Source: Ceriagrion tenellum (lineage: Eukaryota > Arthropoda > Insecta > Odonata > Coenagrionidae). From it: 64,000 bases of DNA. The DNA lies in NCBI GenBank assembly GCA_963169105.1, contig OY720639.1, positions 100,328,559 through 100,392,558 on the forward strand. The letters are read 5' to 3'. Both the position numbers and the translations under genes were made by a program. Each line of letters opens with the position of its first letter. The stretch's first letter is position 1. The notes under the pieces were generated by a model. The model saw nothing but the letters and a program-made list of their open reading frames with translations. It made no database searches and was not told the origin of the DNA. Below, piece by piece: positions 21,923-33,236 of this stretch.

Positions 21923-22760
21923 TATCTACATATTATCCTTCAAGCCACCTCAAGGGTGTTTGGCAGGGGTGTGTCATCACTAACATGCTCTATAACGTAC
22001 ATGTAACTTTCACCAACATGCACCGCACTATAAGTATGCTATCGACGCTACGGGAACTACCGAATTAATGTATATTGCATGCACATTGGAGAAATCCTAA
22101 AGAAATATATACAGTGAAACCTGTATTAAGCGACCGGCAACGGTTTCGCTGAAAAATTTTCGTTAAGAGGGGTGGTCGTTCGACGGGGGTTCAGTTTCTA
22201 GGAGTAGTACATATGTATTATGCAAATGAATGGACGGCTGATTTGAAAAAATGGACAAACCTCTTGAAGCGACGGTTTTGTTAAAACCAACACAGATGGC
22301 GCGTATTTCCTCATAATTTAGTTGCTCCTGGGAAATTTCAATGTGTAATAATTTGTTGCACGCATATGGTGAGACCTGGATTAAGCGATCGCTGACAGTT
22401 CCACTGGAAAATGGTCGTTAAGAGGGGTGGTCGTTCGACAGGGGTTCAGTTTCTAGGAGTACATATTATGCAAAAGAAAAACTGCTGATTTGTAAAATTG
22501 GCAATACTCTTCAAGCGACGATTTTGCTAAAACCTATACAGATGGCGCGTATTTCCTCAATATTTAGTAGCTCCTGGGAAATTTTAATCCGTATTAATGT
22601 GATAAACACATAGAGTGAAATGTGAATTAAGCGGCCATCGACGGTTCCACTGAAAAACTTTCTTGAGAGAAGTGGTCTTTAAGAGGGGTTTCACTGTACC
22701 TGTCAGGCTGTTACCTTTTAATGGTAGGTGGAGTAATAAAATGGTATTCTAAGTGACAGA
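21923..22760 (-). mobile_element. LINE family 1 3' end, split by a MITE
   Basis: Minus-strand 3' terminus with tail at about 21923 (TTTATCTACATATTATCCTT), terminal block CAAGCCACCTCAAGGGTGTT and UTR strings CACCAACATGCACCGCACTA shared with the 18.6-kb copy. At 22110 it is interrupted by a pogo-like MITE and seems to resume at 22699 (CCTGTCAGGCTGTTACC, compare CCTGTCAACTAACCTACT at about 18890). Confidence 0.65.
22112..22696. mobile_element. pogo-like MITE with internal tandem repeats
   Basis: 585 bp, ends CAGTGAAACC and GGTTTCACTG, TA on both sides (22110-22111, 22697-22698). Inside, a unit of about 250 bp occurs twice and a third time in part. Each starts GTGARACCTGKATTAAGCGA and includes GGTCGTTAAGAGGGGTGGTC, ACAGATGGCGCGTATTTCCT and AGTTTCTAGGAGTA. 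Each unit begins with a copy of the terminal motif, so the element seems to have grown by duplicating its own end. No open frame. Confidence 0.8.
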
Positions 22761-23054
22761 CCTGTAAAGAGCGACACAGAGAATATAATCATGACTCCTC
22801 ACTACATATATAGGTCTGACACATGAAATAAAATAAGAGAAATACACTTCCGAACAGATAGAAACAAAAACTCGTTCTTTCCGCGCACAATAAGCGACCA
22901 CAATAAATATTGAGTTCGACTAAATATACTCCTATAATACATGTCACCATTTCATCTCCCAAAAACTTACATGGCTTTACATGGCTGGTGACCTAACATG
23001 CCCTGCCACACGCCCATGCGGCGGCTCGCAGGGTATTATGTAGATGTAGATGTA
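22755..23054 (+). mobile_element. LINE family 1, 3' UTR and tail
   Basis: Contains CACAGAGAATATAATCATGA, CTTTCCGCGCACAATAAGCG, the terminal block CACACGCCCATGCGGCGGCT and a GTAGATGTAGATGTA tail at 23040-23054. Only the extreme RT C-terminus and UTR remain. Very close to the 33.2-kb and 16.2-kb copies. Confidence 0.8.
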
Positions 23055-24999
23055 AAGCTGACTCTCCCAAATTATTTCCACCGTAAATAAAGCAAAAAAT
23101 GAGAAAAAACGCATTCAAGGCCGGCGTTGAAGAAATTCAAAATTCCCAAGGTTACCTCTTATACAAACACACGAATCGTGGTGTGAAAATACGTGTAAAA
23201 TGCTTCCGAGCCCAGGGTTTAGTGTGCAGCATTTAGATTCTGTCATTATAAGGCCTATTTTTCTATACTGATCAAATCATTTAAAATTATAAATAACAAA
23301 CCTTGAAGATACCCAATACCTACTTAACGACGTTGTATTTATCTGTTTCGTATTACTCTGCCTCCCCACTAGCCTTATAAACACCCTCCCAGTACCTTCA
23401 AATTTCCTTTTCATACCATATGATTCACCCGATAGCTCACCTTCACCTAGTCCCACCAACTAGTATGCACCCCTATACATCGACCAAACTGAATTTCCCC
23501 CCCCCCCCCTTTCCAAACTGAATGTTTCTCATGATGCTATGTAAGGTATATAAAGAACTGAATAAAGAGTTTTGTATCTGATAATCTCGCGACAGCCGAT
23601 ACCGGTCACTAGTATTCAATTCAACAATTTGTATTGTGAGATCAGGGCGTTAGTATGTAACATTATAAATCCTATAAAACTAATATAGTTGTAGCAAGAG
23701 AGAAAGGCTCAAAAGGAAACTTGATGAAATGAGGACACGCGAGCTTACAGCGGGCATTTCTAAACGATGTACCAGAGCAAGTTCGTGACCGGACAGTTGT
23801 GTGAGCAAATGCTTCATATTAGAACAGGGGCGATTTTATGGCCACGCGTTCATGCAATTGCGCAATTTTAGGTGTATACAGAATACAATTATAGTGGTGA
23901 ATGTGTTCATCGATCTACTCGCGCGGGCACATCCATCGTGTACAACGGCTAAGGAAACGTTATGACTGCGACGAAAGTGATGAATCACAATTATCGTTAT
24001 CATTTGGAAGATTTACGTTTCTGGTAGACAATAAGGTGGTTCTGGCTTCGGGGCACTTATTCTATATATTCTAAGAACATGAACATAATATGTTAAAAGT
24101 TTTATTTTTAACTGAAATGGCAATTTAAAAAAAGGGTGTACGGTCTGGTTTAAATGCAATATAGCCTTGAAAGTGGAACTTTTAACATGATCTTTCAGGG
24201 AGATTGCCGAGATAACAGCAGAAGGATGCATTTTTAAACCAGAAAGCAGATTCAAGCTAGGAATGAAAGCTGTTTATAAGAATCGACAATTCCTGGGAAA
24301 TTGCATTAAAACCTGGGTGCTTTATGGTCTATTTTTTTAAGTTATTAGCGAAATATTACCGTAATAGAAGTCAAAAGTGATAATTTAATGCAAACGGCAA
24401 TACAGTCGACTTGAAATATGTGGCAATCAAAAAAATATTCGTGGAATAATCAGCATATTTTGTACCACAATTTTGGTTTTCAAAAGGTAACCCATTTCAA
24501 CAACGTTAGTGGGATTATTTTCATTGAATAAATAAAAACGTGTAAGAATGCATTTGTCTTGATTCATATAGTTTATCTTCGGCCGCCTTAACAAACAAGA
24601 GAACTTCAGATTATACGATTTCCCACTTCTTCTTCTTTCGTAAACAGCTCGTTATCTAAAAAATATCTGCGGTACTTTACAAAATCGATTTTAACGAGTC
24701 ATTTTAAGCGCTTCGCACCGTGAACATAAACGTTCGCAAAGATAATGGGGAAACATCTTTGGTAAAAGCAGCCATCAAAACGATCGGCACGGATTGTTGG
24801 ACCCGTTGAGGTATATGGATTGGGCACTGCGTCATCAAACTGAAACCTGACAACCGAAATAACAAACATATTGTTTAAACCCGCTCTTTCCTTACATTTA
24901 TATGGATAGCACGATGGAATTGACGAATTAGCGTATGTAAAGCAAGGATATCAACCATCCGTTTGAAATTTTAATCAAGTAACTCATCAAGCATACATT
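23055..24999. other. Mostly unrecognised; possible LTR-like 3' part near 23.55 kb
   Basis: At about 23550-23632 GGTATATAAAGAACTGAATA, AAGAG and then a GC-containing stretch ending TTCAACA resemble the TATA box, poly(A) signal and end of an LTR. I found no matching TGT start or TSD, so this is only a hint. A C-run lies at 23498-23510. No gene signal was seen in the remainder. Confidence 0.3.
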
Positions 25000-25292
25000 G
25001 GTAACTATGTTCTATGGATTTTACTTGATTTTACCCTAGTTTTCAGCGGCCATTTTTGCAATTTTATCCTTCCTTGGACCTTTTCTCCTCTTCCACCATT
25101 TTCAAATCCTCCCTGAAACGCCACTTAAATGATCCATCCCTCTCCAATCCCTAAGTCCCTTCCTACGCTTGCCTCATTATTGTTTTATTTAATGAATATT
25201 ATGTTTTTGTTTTAAATTTTTATATATTTATTGATTATGTCAGCCAATTTAATAGCCTTTGTGCCGTTTTTGGTGGTGACATAAATAAATAA
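25000..25292 (+). mobile_element. LINE 3' end with TAAA tail
   Basis: Near 25080-25140 the plus strand reads SSTIFKSSLKRHLND, the loose C-terminal strip of Jockey/CR1-like LINEs. It is followed by an AT-rich UTR and a TAAA-repeat tail at 25277-25296. Everything upstream is lost. The tail has become the insertion site of the next element. Confidence 0.55.
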
Positions 25293-25296
25293 ATAA

Positions 25297-26118
25297 AGTA
25301 TTTGGTAAATGTCCGCTTCCGTCACACACCTTTCAAACACTTATTCCCGGAAATTGATGATATTAAGGATAATGACTGTGACATAGTTTAGTTCTTGAAG
25401 AATCACAGTACAAAACAAAAGTTACAGCAAAGTTGTTAAGCCACAGATTTTTGAGATATTCACGTTAGAAAATGACCAATTTTCGTCGTTTTGCCGACTT
25501 TTTCGACGCCATTTTCTCAGTTTCGCGAAAGCTCCGACAGAGGGATATTTCTAACTTCACCTCTACAATATACGCTATATACGTCTCTACATGCCTACAC
25601 CACCTATTTCCACCCTTCTAATCACCAACCGTCTTGAGGGAGATTTTTTTTCTAGAAAATATACGTCTCTACATGCCCACACCTCATATTTCCACCCTTG
25701 TAATCACCAACCGTCTCGAGGGAGATTTTTTTCTAGAAAATATACGTCTCTACATGCCTACACCTCATATTTCCACCCTTCTAATCACCAACCGTCTCTA
25801 GGGAGATTTTTTTCTAGAAAATATACGTAAATAACATGGAACGGGAGATGTTAGTAGGTAAACGCAACTCAGCGACTGTCGCGCCACGCTGCGATCAAAA
25901 GTGGAAACAGTGCAATGGCGGCCGGGAAAAACGTCACTTCAAGGTTTAAAAATTTCCTATTTATCGTACATTACTTATTCCCCCAAAATATTATTATTAC
26001 TAGATATCGGCATCTTTCTAGTTTTTGTCACATAAATTTCGCGGCGATACGCTATGTGAAAAGTGTCGAAAACAATTTTTGAAAGGTGTGTGACGGAAGC
26101 GGACATTTACCAAGTACT
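25297..26118. mobile_element. TIR element with 40-bp ends
   Basis: 822 bp. The left end (AGTATTTGGTAAATGTCCGC...) and the right end complement (AGTACTTGGTAAATGTCCGC...) match over about 40 bp, continuing CTTCCGTCACACACCTTTCA. TAAATAA lies on both sides, but since the left flank is a TAAA microsatellite the duplication may be coincidental. There is no transposase; the centre is a tandem array. Superfamily unknown; an 8-bp or 7-bp duplication would suit hAT-type elements. Confidence 0.8.
25579..25828. repeat. 81-bp tandem repeat, three copies
   Basis: Units start ATACGTCTCTACATGCC at 25579, 25661 and 25742, with a partial fourth at 25823 (spacings 82, 81, 81). Each contains TTTCCACCCTTCTAATCACC and GGGAGATTTTTTTCTAGAAA. 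Because 81 is a multiple of three it stays open for 79 codons, but the translation has no known motif. Confidence 0.9.
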
Positions 26119-28814
26119 TAAATAATACACAATAAAAGCAAGGAGAATGTACAATAAAGAACTAAGTGTATGCTGATATATAGTAAGTTATTGATAGAAA
26201 ACATAGCAAAATTGCCAAAATTAGTGCGTTAACCCGCAAGAGCTATAGAAAAATGAGAACCAACGAAGATGGCTGACTGGCCTTTGCTTCCAGCATTGGC
26301 AATCATACCAAGTACCCTCTACATATACCTCAATGGTCGGTACGTTATTTGACGTCACAGGATTCCCCTCACTCTCGAACGGGGGTTTAACAATTATCGC
26401 TCGAAATTAACACCCTGCCCTCCTCCTCCAGTTAACTCTCCCCGTTCGATACGAGAGGCTTGGTAAGGTGGAGACGCAATTATCAAGGGGAATGGACAGG
26501 AATTGAATGGGCGAGACGAACGCTCCTAATCAGGCGGAGCGGGTAACGTACTGTTTCGAGCACTTTTCGGGGAGAACCTGACGACACAAAAAAAAAAGTT
26601 TTGACTTTGTTTGCTCTTGGGTGACGAAATGAGAATGAAAGTCGCAAATTCAAACCACGAGCAGTCATGCACGATCTCGTCGAGTGGTGCGATCAGGTTC
26701 AACGACCGAAAGCTCAGTGTCGTAAGGCGCAAACAACGACGAACTGCACGTTTTCCTCAAAGATTTTCTCAGCGGGTAAGAAAACGGGATTCTTTACATA
26801 CTCGAGTGTACATAATAAAAATATTGACTCCGAAGGCAGTAAAAAAATATTGAAATCGGAATTTCGATCGGTCGTCCGTGCCTAATCATCTCTACCATTA
26901 TCTTAATGTGATTGGAGCACGAATGTCTTTCTTGATGCACATTGAGTGTGCATTTTAATAATTTTTCATATAAGACGAAAATACATGTTTAAACCACTCC
27001 TCGCACAAGTACATTTATTTATAATTTTTAAAAAAACCACACATAAAATCAACTGATCAATCAACCATTCCGCAAAGCACCTCATAGAAACGGGACGCAA
27101 GTGTGATTTTAATCATATTAATTTTTTACATGTACTGACAACAAAGGTTTTTTTACTTAGTGTTTTAGAAATCCTAGAAATTAATAAATTTTATCTTTCA
27201 CCTGATTTTACTATTTTTAACGATATGACGGAGTTTGAACAATCTTTAGTTTTGACCCCAATTTTAAAATCTGACTTCTTACTCACTAACGCTCCCTCCC
27301 CTTCTTGGTGTCCTCATCATCGTCTGATCTTCCTTCCGCTTCCCTCATTGCTCTTCTCTCTAAATCCGTAAACTTCCATTACTCATCCCCTCCTCTCCAA
27401 CTATTCTCCTACTCCACACATCCCCTATTACTTGAGTTAGAACAAAAGGTTCGCATTTATAATTTTTTTCCTCCTGTTTGCCTTGAAAATTATGCTATAG
27501 ACGTCGAAACCGGTAGACTGCACTAAAAACATAGTGGGATTGCACATCGTTTTTATTATGAGTTATATGCTGTGGGTAAATGACGCAATAATTATATTTT
27601 AAAATTTTCGTCTCAATTAAAGCATTGTTATGACTTAGGTTTACGGCGCGTAATTCGAAATTGTATGCAAACACCGTGTGTTAATACGCAATTTTTTATT
27701 CAGCATTCTAAATAGATATTTATTAGGAACTCCCTTAATAATATTCAACTCATGTTTTCGCCTTTAGGAGAAAATATGTACGAATGTCATCAAATTATTC
27801 CTAAGTATATATCAAATGCCATAAGACTGCGTGTTAAAATAGCATTCAAATGCCAAGAAACCTAATCGGCGACACATATTTTTTTCATTTTTAATTACAC
27901 TTATAGTAATAAAATGTATACGAAGTTTAAAACACGTCTGAAAATATACGAAAATTGCTCCAGCCACCTTAACGATGAAGTAAATTCTCCTCTGTAACCC
28001 TTATCAGACGGCGTATCCAGAATCGATCAAGTTCCTCGTCAATTTAAAGAACAATTTCTACGCACTGACTTCCGGCTGGCTTCTAGAAAATACAGGAATC
28101 TGATTTCACAAGGTAAAAAATCTCCTTCCTCAATTAACCATCTAAGTTAACTTTGTGCTTCTTGTCAAGGGGAAGGGAATTGATCATGTTGCACAGAATT
28201 TTATTTTTATTACATACAGTTTCAATGAACCGTCTATCCACAACAATTTTGGCGATCTTCGTTTTAATTTGGTGAAAATTTGTTTAGCTCAAACAATTGA
28301 AAAACCAGAGTAATATCAAAGATATTTTTACGGCTTCAGAAGCCCCCTAGAACATTAAAGTAATAGTGACCATCTTATATTTTATTTTTTGAACAAGCGG
28401 AAGAAAGATTCTATCCAGCAATCAAAAAACTTCGTTACAAAAATTAAATTCGGATGAAACGACTCAAAATTAAGGGAGATTGAATTGATTCCAAAATGAA
28501 ATATAAATTTGGAGATACGACCTCTATTCGCGCTCAGTCGATCCCATTATGAAATGGCGTTGATTCGTCGTCATACGTAACGGTTTTGATAAAAAAAAGG
28601 GAAACGCAATAGAGAAATTTGAAACATAGGATATTAAACTTCCAGAGGAATGGGACTTTGAATTCGTATAGATACACTCAAATTGAAAAGGTCTCTTCAA
28701 ATCTGGCTCAGAAGGCTTCAAAGAGATCTTTGAAAGGTGGAATGAGGCTCTGTCCGTGGATACAAAATTCGTGTCTCATTGAAAAAAGCTAATGAATGAA
28801 AATCTCAAAAGCTT
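26119..28814. other. No recognisable gene or repeat
   Basis: Includes a less AT-rich patch at 26380-26760 with overlapping short frames on both strands and no known domain. Near 27500 GACGTCGAAACCGGTAGACT resembles the GAAAC end motif of the hammerhead-like modules elsewhere, but a CTGANGA partner is absent. Otherwise AT-rich and featureless. Confidence 0.4.
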
Positions 28815-30202
28815 AAGGTAGTGCGAGTGAGATAGCTCCCTGAGCATAATGGAGACCATATTCGATATATACGTTTTAATTTCACCAACTGTGAGACAAA
28901 TGAATTAAATATTGCATTGTTGATGGTGCATCAATATAGTTTTACGTGACAGAAATTGTAAGTAATCAAAGGAAAATATCTAAATAAGCCTTTAAATTGA
29001 CTCATTTTCCTCCCGCGGTACGTTTGAAACTCCATCAAAACGGAAGATTGATTGTGATCCCGAAGATTTTACTGCGGTGACAATATGATTAATTTTAAAA
29101 ATAGTTGAGAAAACACACAATCTACACACTGTTGATTTTAGACGAGATATCTTCTTCTTTTTCGGTTATCAACCCATGGGTTGGTTGGCAATAGCACGCC
29201 ATTCCGCTCTCTGCTCAGCTTTCCTTTTCATTTCACCATATGAGACGCATCCAGAGTCATTGATGATCTGCTTCATATAGCTTAATCTAGGACGTCCTCT
29301 ACGATTTGTTCTCTCAATAAAACCTTCAGCTATTAGCTTTATAAGCTATATATTAGCTTCAGCTATTAATTTTATAAAATCATTGCATCGTAGAATGTGA
29401 CCTATTAGTTTAAGTCTCCTTATCTGTATCTGTCTCCAGAGACTTCTATTTTCTTGTACTCTTCTCAGCACTTCCTCATTGGTGATTCTGTCTCGCCAGC
29501 TGATTTTCTGCATCCTTCGATAGCACCACATTTCTAGGGCCTCTAATCTGCTCTTTTCATGTTTCCCTATAGTCCAGCTTTCACACCCGTAAAGGGCCAC
29601 ACTCCAAACATAAGCTTTCATAACCCTCTTTCTTACTTCCAACCTAACATTTTTACAAGTCAGTAGAGTCTTTTTATCATTGAAAGCTATTTTTGCTAGT
29701 TGTATTCTATTCACAATTTCTCGTTTACTCCTTCCATCTTATGTTATCTTGCTTCCCAAGTAGCTGTATTCTGTAACTTGTCCTAGTTCTTCATCATTTA
29801 TTCTTATCCGTACAGGTTCACAGCAGTCTTGAGCACCGCATACCATCACTTTAGTCTTTTGCTTGTTTATATTCATTCCATATTGGTCTCTAAAAATTCT
29901 TTCCATCTCGTTAAGTATAATTTTTAAATCTTCTTTCTTTTCTGTAACTATGGCAATATCATCAGCATATCGTAACGACGAGATATAAGTGCAGGAAATA
30001 CCTCATTTGTTAAATAAGGTCTCTATGGAGAGCATACGCGTACCATTTCCCGTGTAAAAGGGCTGGTATTTTCTGGCAAATTCGGAAAGTAATGTGGTAA
30101 GGGGTTGAATTTTTTTTGCCAGTGCAAGGGTGATACATTTTTCTTTAAAATGAGACCAAATTCATTGATTTTTAGGTAAATTGATAATTCGCTCAGACTA
30201 CC
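28815..30202. mobile_element. AAGGTAGT-TIR MITE, split by a LINE
   Basis: The left end AAGGTAGTGCGAGTGAGATA is at 28815 and the right end ATTCGCTCAGACTACC at 30187-30202. Internal strings (CAAATGAATTAAATATTGCA, GTTTGAAACTCCATCAAAAC, AAAATGAGACCAAATTCATT) follow the same order as the intact copy at 35166-35704. It is interrupted at 29141-29986 by a LINE with a 10-bp TSD. Without the insert it would be about 550 bp. Confidence 0.85.
29151..29976 (-). mobile_element. 5'-truncated LINE with RT YADD box and perfect TSD
   Basis: The duplication GACGAGATAT lies at 29141-29150 and 29977-29986. The minus strand starts inside the RT palm: SSLRYADDIAIVTEKKEDLK, then MNINKQKTKVMV. After one in-frame stop it continues with RKRVMKAYVWSVALYGCESW, EALEMWCYRRMQKISWRDRI and RRLKLIGHILRC. 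YADD is the catalytic RT box. The 3' end is a GAAGAA-type tail (29151-29163). It has few breaks for its length, so it is relatively recent. It belongs to the RTE-like or related endonuclease-RT LINEs common in arthropods; I cannot fix the clade. Confidence 0.9.
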
Positions 30203-30293
30203 ATAATCTCCAACATGTCCATAAAAGATCCTAGCTCAAATGAGAATGTAGAAGACTTTGATCACCAGTTGCTTTCAAAGAGCTTCATCTCGT

Positions 30294-30695
30294 TTACATC
30301 TACGAAATACCGTGCAAGCCACCACTAGGGGGATTGGCACGGGGTGATTCCACACCAGACATAGAGTACTCTTCCCGGTTCAAATCCCAAACGGCACCTT
30401 CACCCAGAATGCCAGGCGCAGGCCGAAAGCAGTCAAGATAGCAAAGCGCGATCAGACTAGAAACTAGGACAGTGCCATGAAGACTAACTCGATGCTATAT
30501 ACACTAGTTATGCCGCAACTAATATTTAGTATTTTTCTTGCGATTGATAAATAGTCCTACTAAGTACTAAATCATGTATGAAGCTAAATCATGCCGGATA
30601 TTTCATGCGGGGATTAGTTGTTAGTAACAATGGTAAGATGTTAAGCACAGGTATAACATCTACTCTAGCTAGTGAGGGTCAAATTTTCATAAAAG
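30294..30695 (-). mobile_element. LINE family 1 (subfamily 1c), 3' UTR
   Basis: The minus-strand 3' end shows the terminal block (CCCCCTAGTGGTGGCTTGCA) and tail at 30294-30303. Upstream it shares GCCTGCGCCTGGCATTCTGG, GACTGCTTTCGG and TTTGACCCTCACTAGC with the 19.9-20.7 kb copy. No coding sequence remains. Confidence 0.75.
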
Positions 30696-30699
30696 TGAT

Positions 30700-30890
30700 A
30701 ATTTAAAAAACTGTCAGACATAAAATATCAGACTGCTTATCCCATACAGAAAATTATCATGGTTTCTCACTACTTCCCTAGATCTGACAGAAGCGATAAA
30801 ATGAGATAGATACATTACCGAAAAGTTGGGAACAAAAATTCGTTCTTACCGCGCACAATAAGGGACCGCAATAGAAACTGAGCTCCACTC
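30700..30890 (+). mobile_element. LINE family 1 fragment lacking its 3' terminus
   Basis: CTCACTACTTCCCTAGATCT, ATCTGACAGAAGCGATAAAA and TTACCGCGCACAATAAGGGA match the end of the coding part and the start of the UTR in the 16.2, 22.8 and 37.7 kb copies. It stops at GAGCTCCACTC, where a different LINE begins. Confidence 0.7.
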
Positions 30891-31114
30891 AATACCAATG
30901 CCCTTCTTTATGCAGATGACTGCAAGGTATTTAAGCTAATCGACAACTCCTCTGACGGCCATTACCTCCAAGGTGCATTAAATATGTCGTCGGATTGGTG
31001 CAACGCTTAGCAGCTAAATTTTAATCCCAGCAAATCAAAATTCATGTCCATTTCCCTCAAAAAAACTCCCCAATACATTTCAAATATACCATCAACTTCA
31101 CCCCACTGACCAGA

Positions 31115-31602
31115 GAGGGTTAGGCTCGGATTCCAGTGCCGGAGCGAATCTCGGCCCGACACCTCAAACGCCTGCCTTCTCGCAAATGGGCGGTGGGGAT
31201 AGGCCGAAGTCTCCTATGGTAAGGCCCATGCACGCACTACAGTGGCCCGTTCAATTCACCTAGTCCCACTAGCGAGGTTACAGCCACTAGAAGGCCGACA
31301 TCAATGAGGGGGATTGCCGGAGCTGGGCCGGCAATGGGCTCCCCTTCCCCCTAGATCTCATGACTGCAGAGTTACCTCGGCAACGTCGCACGAAAGACCG
31401 TCAGTCCCGCTTGCGCATAGACTTACTACACCTCCTGTTGGAAGCCACTGGAGCCCATTACCCACGCCCAAAGTGGGATTGGATGTCCAACTGACTCCCT
31501 TTTCCGGGTAAACGTCGTGTAGTCTGCAGGAGATTCGTCCTCGGTTCAGGATCCCCCGTGCTGGGACCCATCCCCTCAAAAACTCTCGCGTTTACCCGCA
31601 AA
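31115..31602. mobile_element. GC-rich insert of unknown type in a LINE
   Basis: About 490 bp, markedly more GC-rich than its surroundings, lies exactly between two halves of an RT reading frame (...INFTPLTR and SVKDLEV...). I found no TIRs, no clear TSD and no poly(A). Frames of 65 and 73 codons on opposite strands have no known motif. It could be a SINE-like unit, part of another element or captured sequence. Confidence 0.5.
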
Positions 31603-31740
31603 GATCTCAGTCAAAGATCTTGAAGTAATTACGGACCAGAAACTTCTCTATACCAACCACATCCATGCCATGAAAGTAAACCCATGTCCCTGTTAGGCCT
31701 ACTATACCGGTACACTGGAATTAGAGATCCCAGAGCATTA

Positions 31741-31955
31741 AGGCCTGGTTACACGATACATTAACCCGTACGTGTTCATGTACAAGTTCATGAACGAATG
31801 CATGAACCGAATAGAACAGGTTCTATTTTCCTGTTCAGGCGTTCATGCATTCGTACAAGTTGGTGAGGTTACACGATGAATTTTCGCCTTCATTCACGCG
31901 TTCATTCATTCTTACATTAACTCGTACGGGTTAATGTATCGTGTAACCAGAGCTT
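31741..31955. mobile_element. TA-flanked foldback MITE
   Basis: 215 bp with ends AAGGCCTGGTTACACGATAC and its complement GTGTAACCAGAGCTT; the arms match for over 30 bp (ATTAACCCGTACG). TA lies at 31739-31740 and 31956-31957. A subterminal repeat of the end (GAGGTTACACGATGAATT) lies at 31864. Excision restores the RT codons of the surrounding LINE, which confirms the boundaries. Confidence 0.85.
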
Positions 31956-32530
31956 TACAGATATATTTCTCATCTATTGTTCTTCCTCTTCTCTTCGCTC
32001 CTACTGTTCCCATATATGGTCTATGTCATCCCCAGCTGATGTTAATTCCCTGCAACATATCCCTAACTTCTTCGCAAGTATTGCTAAAAATAGAGTGCCA
32101 TATCTTCACATACCCTCTGATGATGTCTTGTCCTCACTCTATGTTAATAAACTTGATAATATCTCCCTTAAAACCGATCTGAAAACTTATCCATAGCAAA
32201 CTGAACTCAACCATTGACTGCCCCGACCTTGTGTTCTTGATAAATTTCAGAATACCCTCCCGACACACCAGGAGTCACTCATTGCTCCATATCCTACTCC
32301 CAGATTATCACTACCAAACAGTCCCTCATAATTCGCCTCTCTTCTCTTGTAAATTCCCTTCCTGTGAACATCGACCCTTTCACCTTATCTTCCAACATCT
32401 TCGCTATTCTAACCATATATCATTCCCGAAAGAAAGCAATTCTTTCTATCTCCCCATGTTGCCCTATTGTTACCTTCTTCTGGCTAAGTTTTTACGTTTT
32501 TGTCCTTTTTTGTTTGTTATATGTTCACTG

Positions 32531-33192
32531 CCATGTTGAGGTGATGCCAGTAAACTGTGAAAATTATACGAGTGTGAAAATAAATGAAGGTGTAATAGGA
32601 AAAGTTAAAAGCTACCGGTACCTAGGAAAGATGGTGACAGACGACTGGAGAAGTATTGCAGAAATAAAAGCAAGGATAGCAATGGCAAAAGAGGCCTTCA
32701 ACCAGAAGAAAAACTTGATATGCAATAAAAGCCTGGATCTGGAGCTGAGAAAGAGACTAGCTAAATGTTATTCATGGAGCGTTTTCATGTATGGATGTGA
32801 AGCGTGGACATTAGGCAAGAGGGAAAGAAATAGAATAGAAGCTTATGAAATGTGGGTGTGGAGAAGGATGGGAGAAGTAAGATGGGTAGATAAGATGAGA
32901 AATGAAGAGGTTTTGAGCAAAGTAAAAGAAGGATGATCGCTCCTAAAGGAAATAAGGAAAAGGAAAGGAAACTGGTTGGGCCATGTGATGAGAGGGATAA
33001 GTATAATAACTGTGGCACTTGAGGGTTCAATTAGAGGAAAGAAAAAGAGAGGAAGGAGAAGAATTAAATTGGTGGATCAGGTGAAGAACATCAGCTATGA
33101 TGAAGCAAAGAAGGAAGCTCGAGACAGAAGCGGATGGAGACAGCAGTGGTGTACGGGACCTGCCAGCAGGCAGAACACCAGATGATGATGAC
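32531..33192 (+). mobile_element. 5'-truncated LINE with perfect 10-bp TSD
   Basis: The duplication ATGTTCACTG lies at 32521-32530 and 33193-33202. The coding frame runs from about 32540 with a single in-frame TGA (32934-32936): SYRYLGKMVTDDWRSIAEIK, RLAKCYSWSVFMYGCEAWTL, EAYEMWVWRRMGEVRWVDKM, then beyond the stop LKEIRKRKGNWLGHVMRG and a KKKRGRRR strip. The 3' tail is a GATGAT repeat. The near-intact frame and perfect duplication mark it as one of the younger insertions here. The RT palm is missing. Confidence 0.9.
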
Positions 33193-33236
33193 ATGTTCAC
33201 TGTAAAATGGCTTTATGCTATGTGTGATCTTTTTGC

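Larger units (their letters stand above)
30891..32520 (+). mobile_element. LINE RT fragment, split twice
   Basis: The first part (30891-31114) encodes ALLYADDCKVFKLIDNSSDG, then MSSDWCNA and LNFNPSKSKFMSISL, the RT YADD region. After the 31115-31602 insert the frame resumes with SVKDLEVITDQKLLYTNHIH. After the 31741-31955 MITE it resumes with ALQIYFSSIVLP. Removing both inserts restores one sensible reading order. Downstream of 32000 the similarity is weak (a VNSLPVN strip near 32350 may be its C-terminus). The RT order and the VKDL.V..D box fit I/Jockey/CR1-type LINEs. Confidence 0.75.

Noticed and set aside
23550..23632. LTR
   Set aside because: TATA and AATAAA-like strings are present but no TGT start and no flanking duplication could be found; kept only as a remark.
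25591..25830. 79-codon open frame
   Set aside because: Produced by an 81-bp tandem repeat; no domain and no start or splice context.
27490..27540. Hammerhead-like unit
   Set aside because: GTCGAAACC is present but no CTGANGA partner or helix lies at the right distance.
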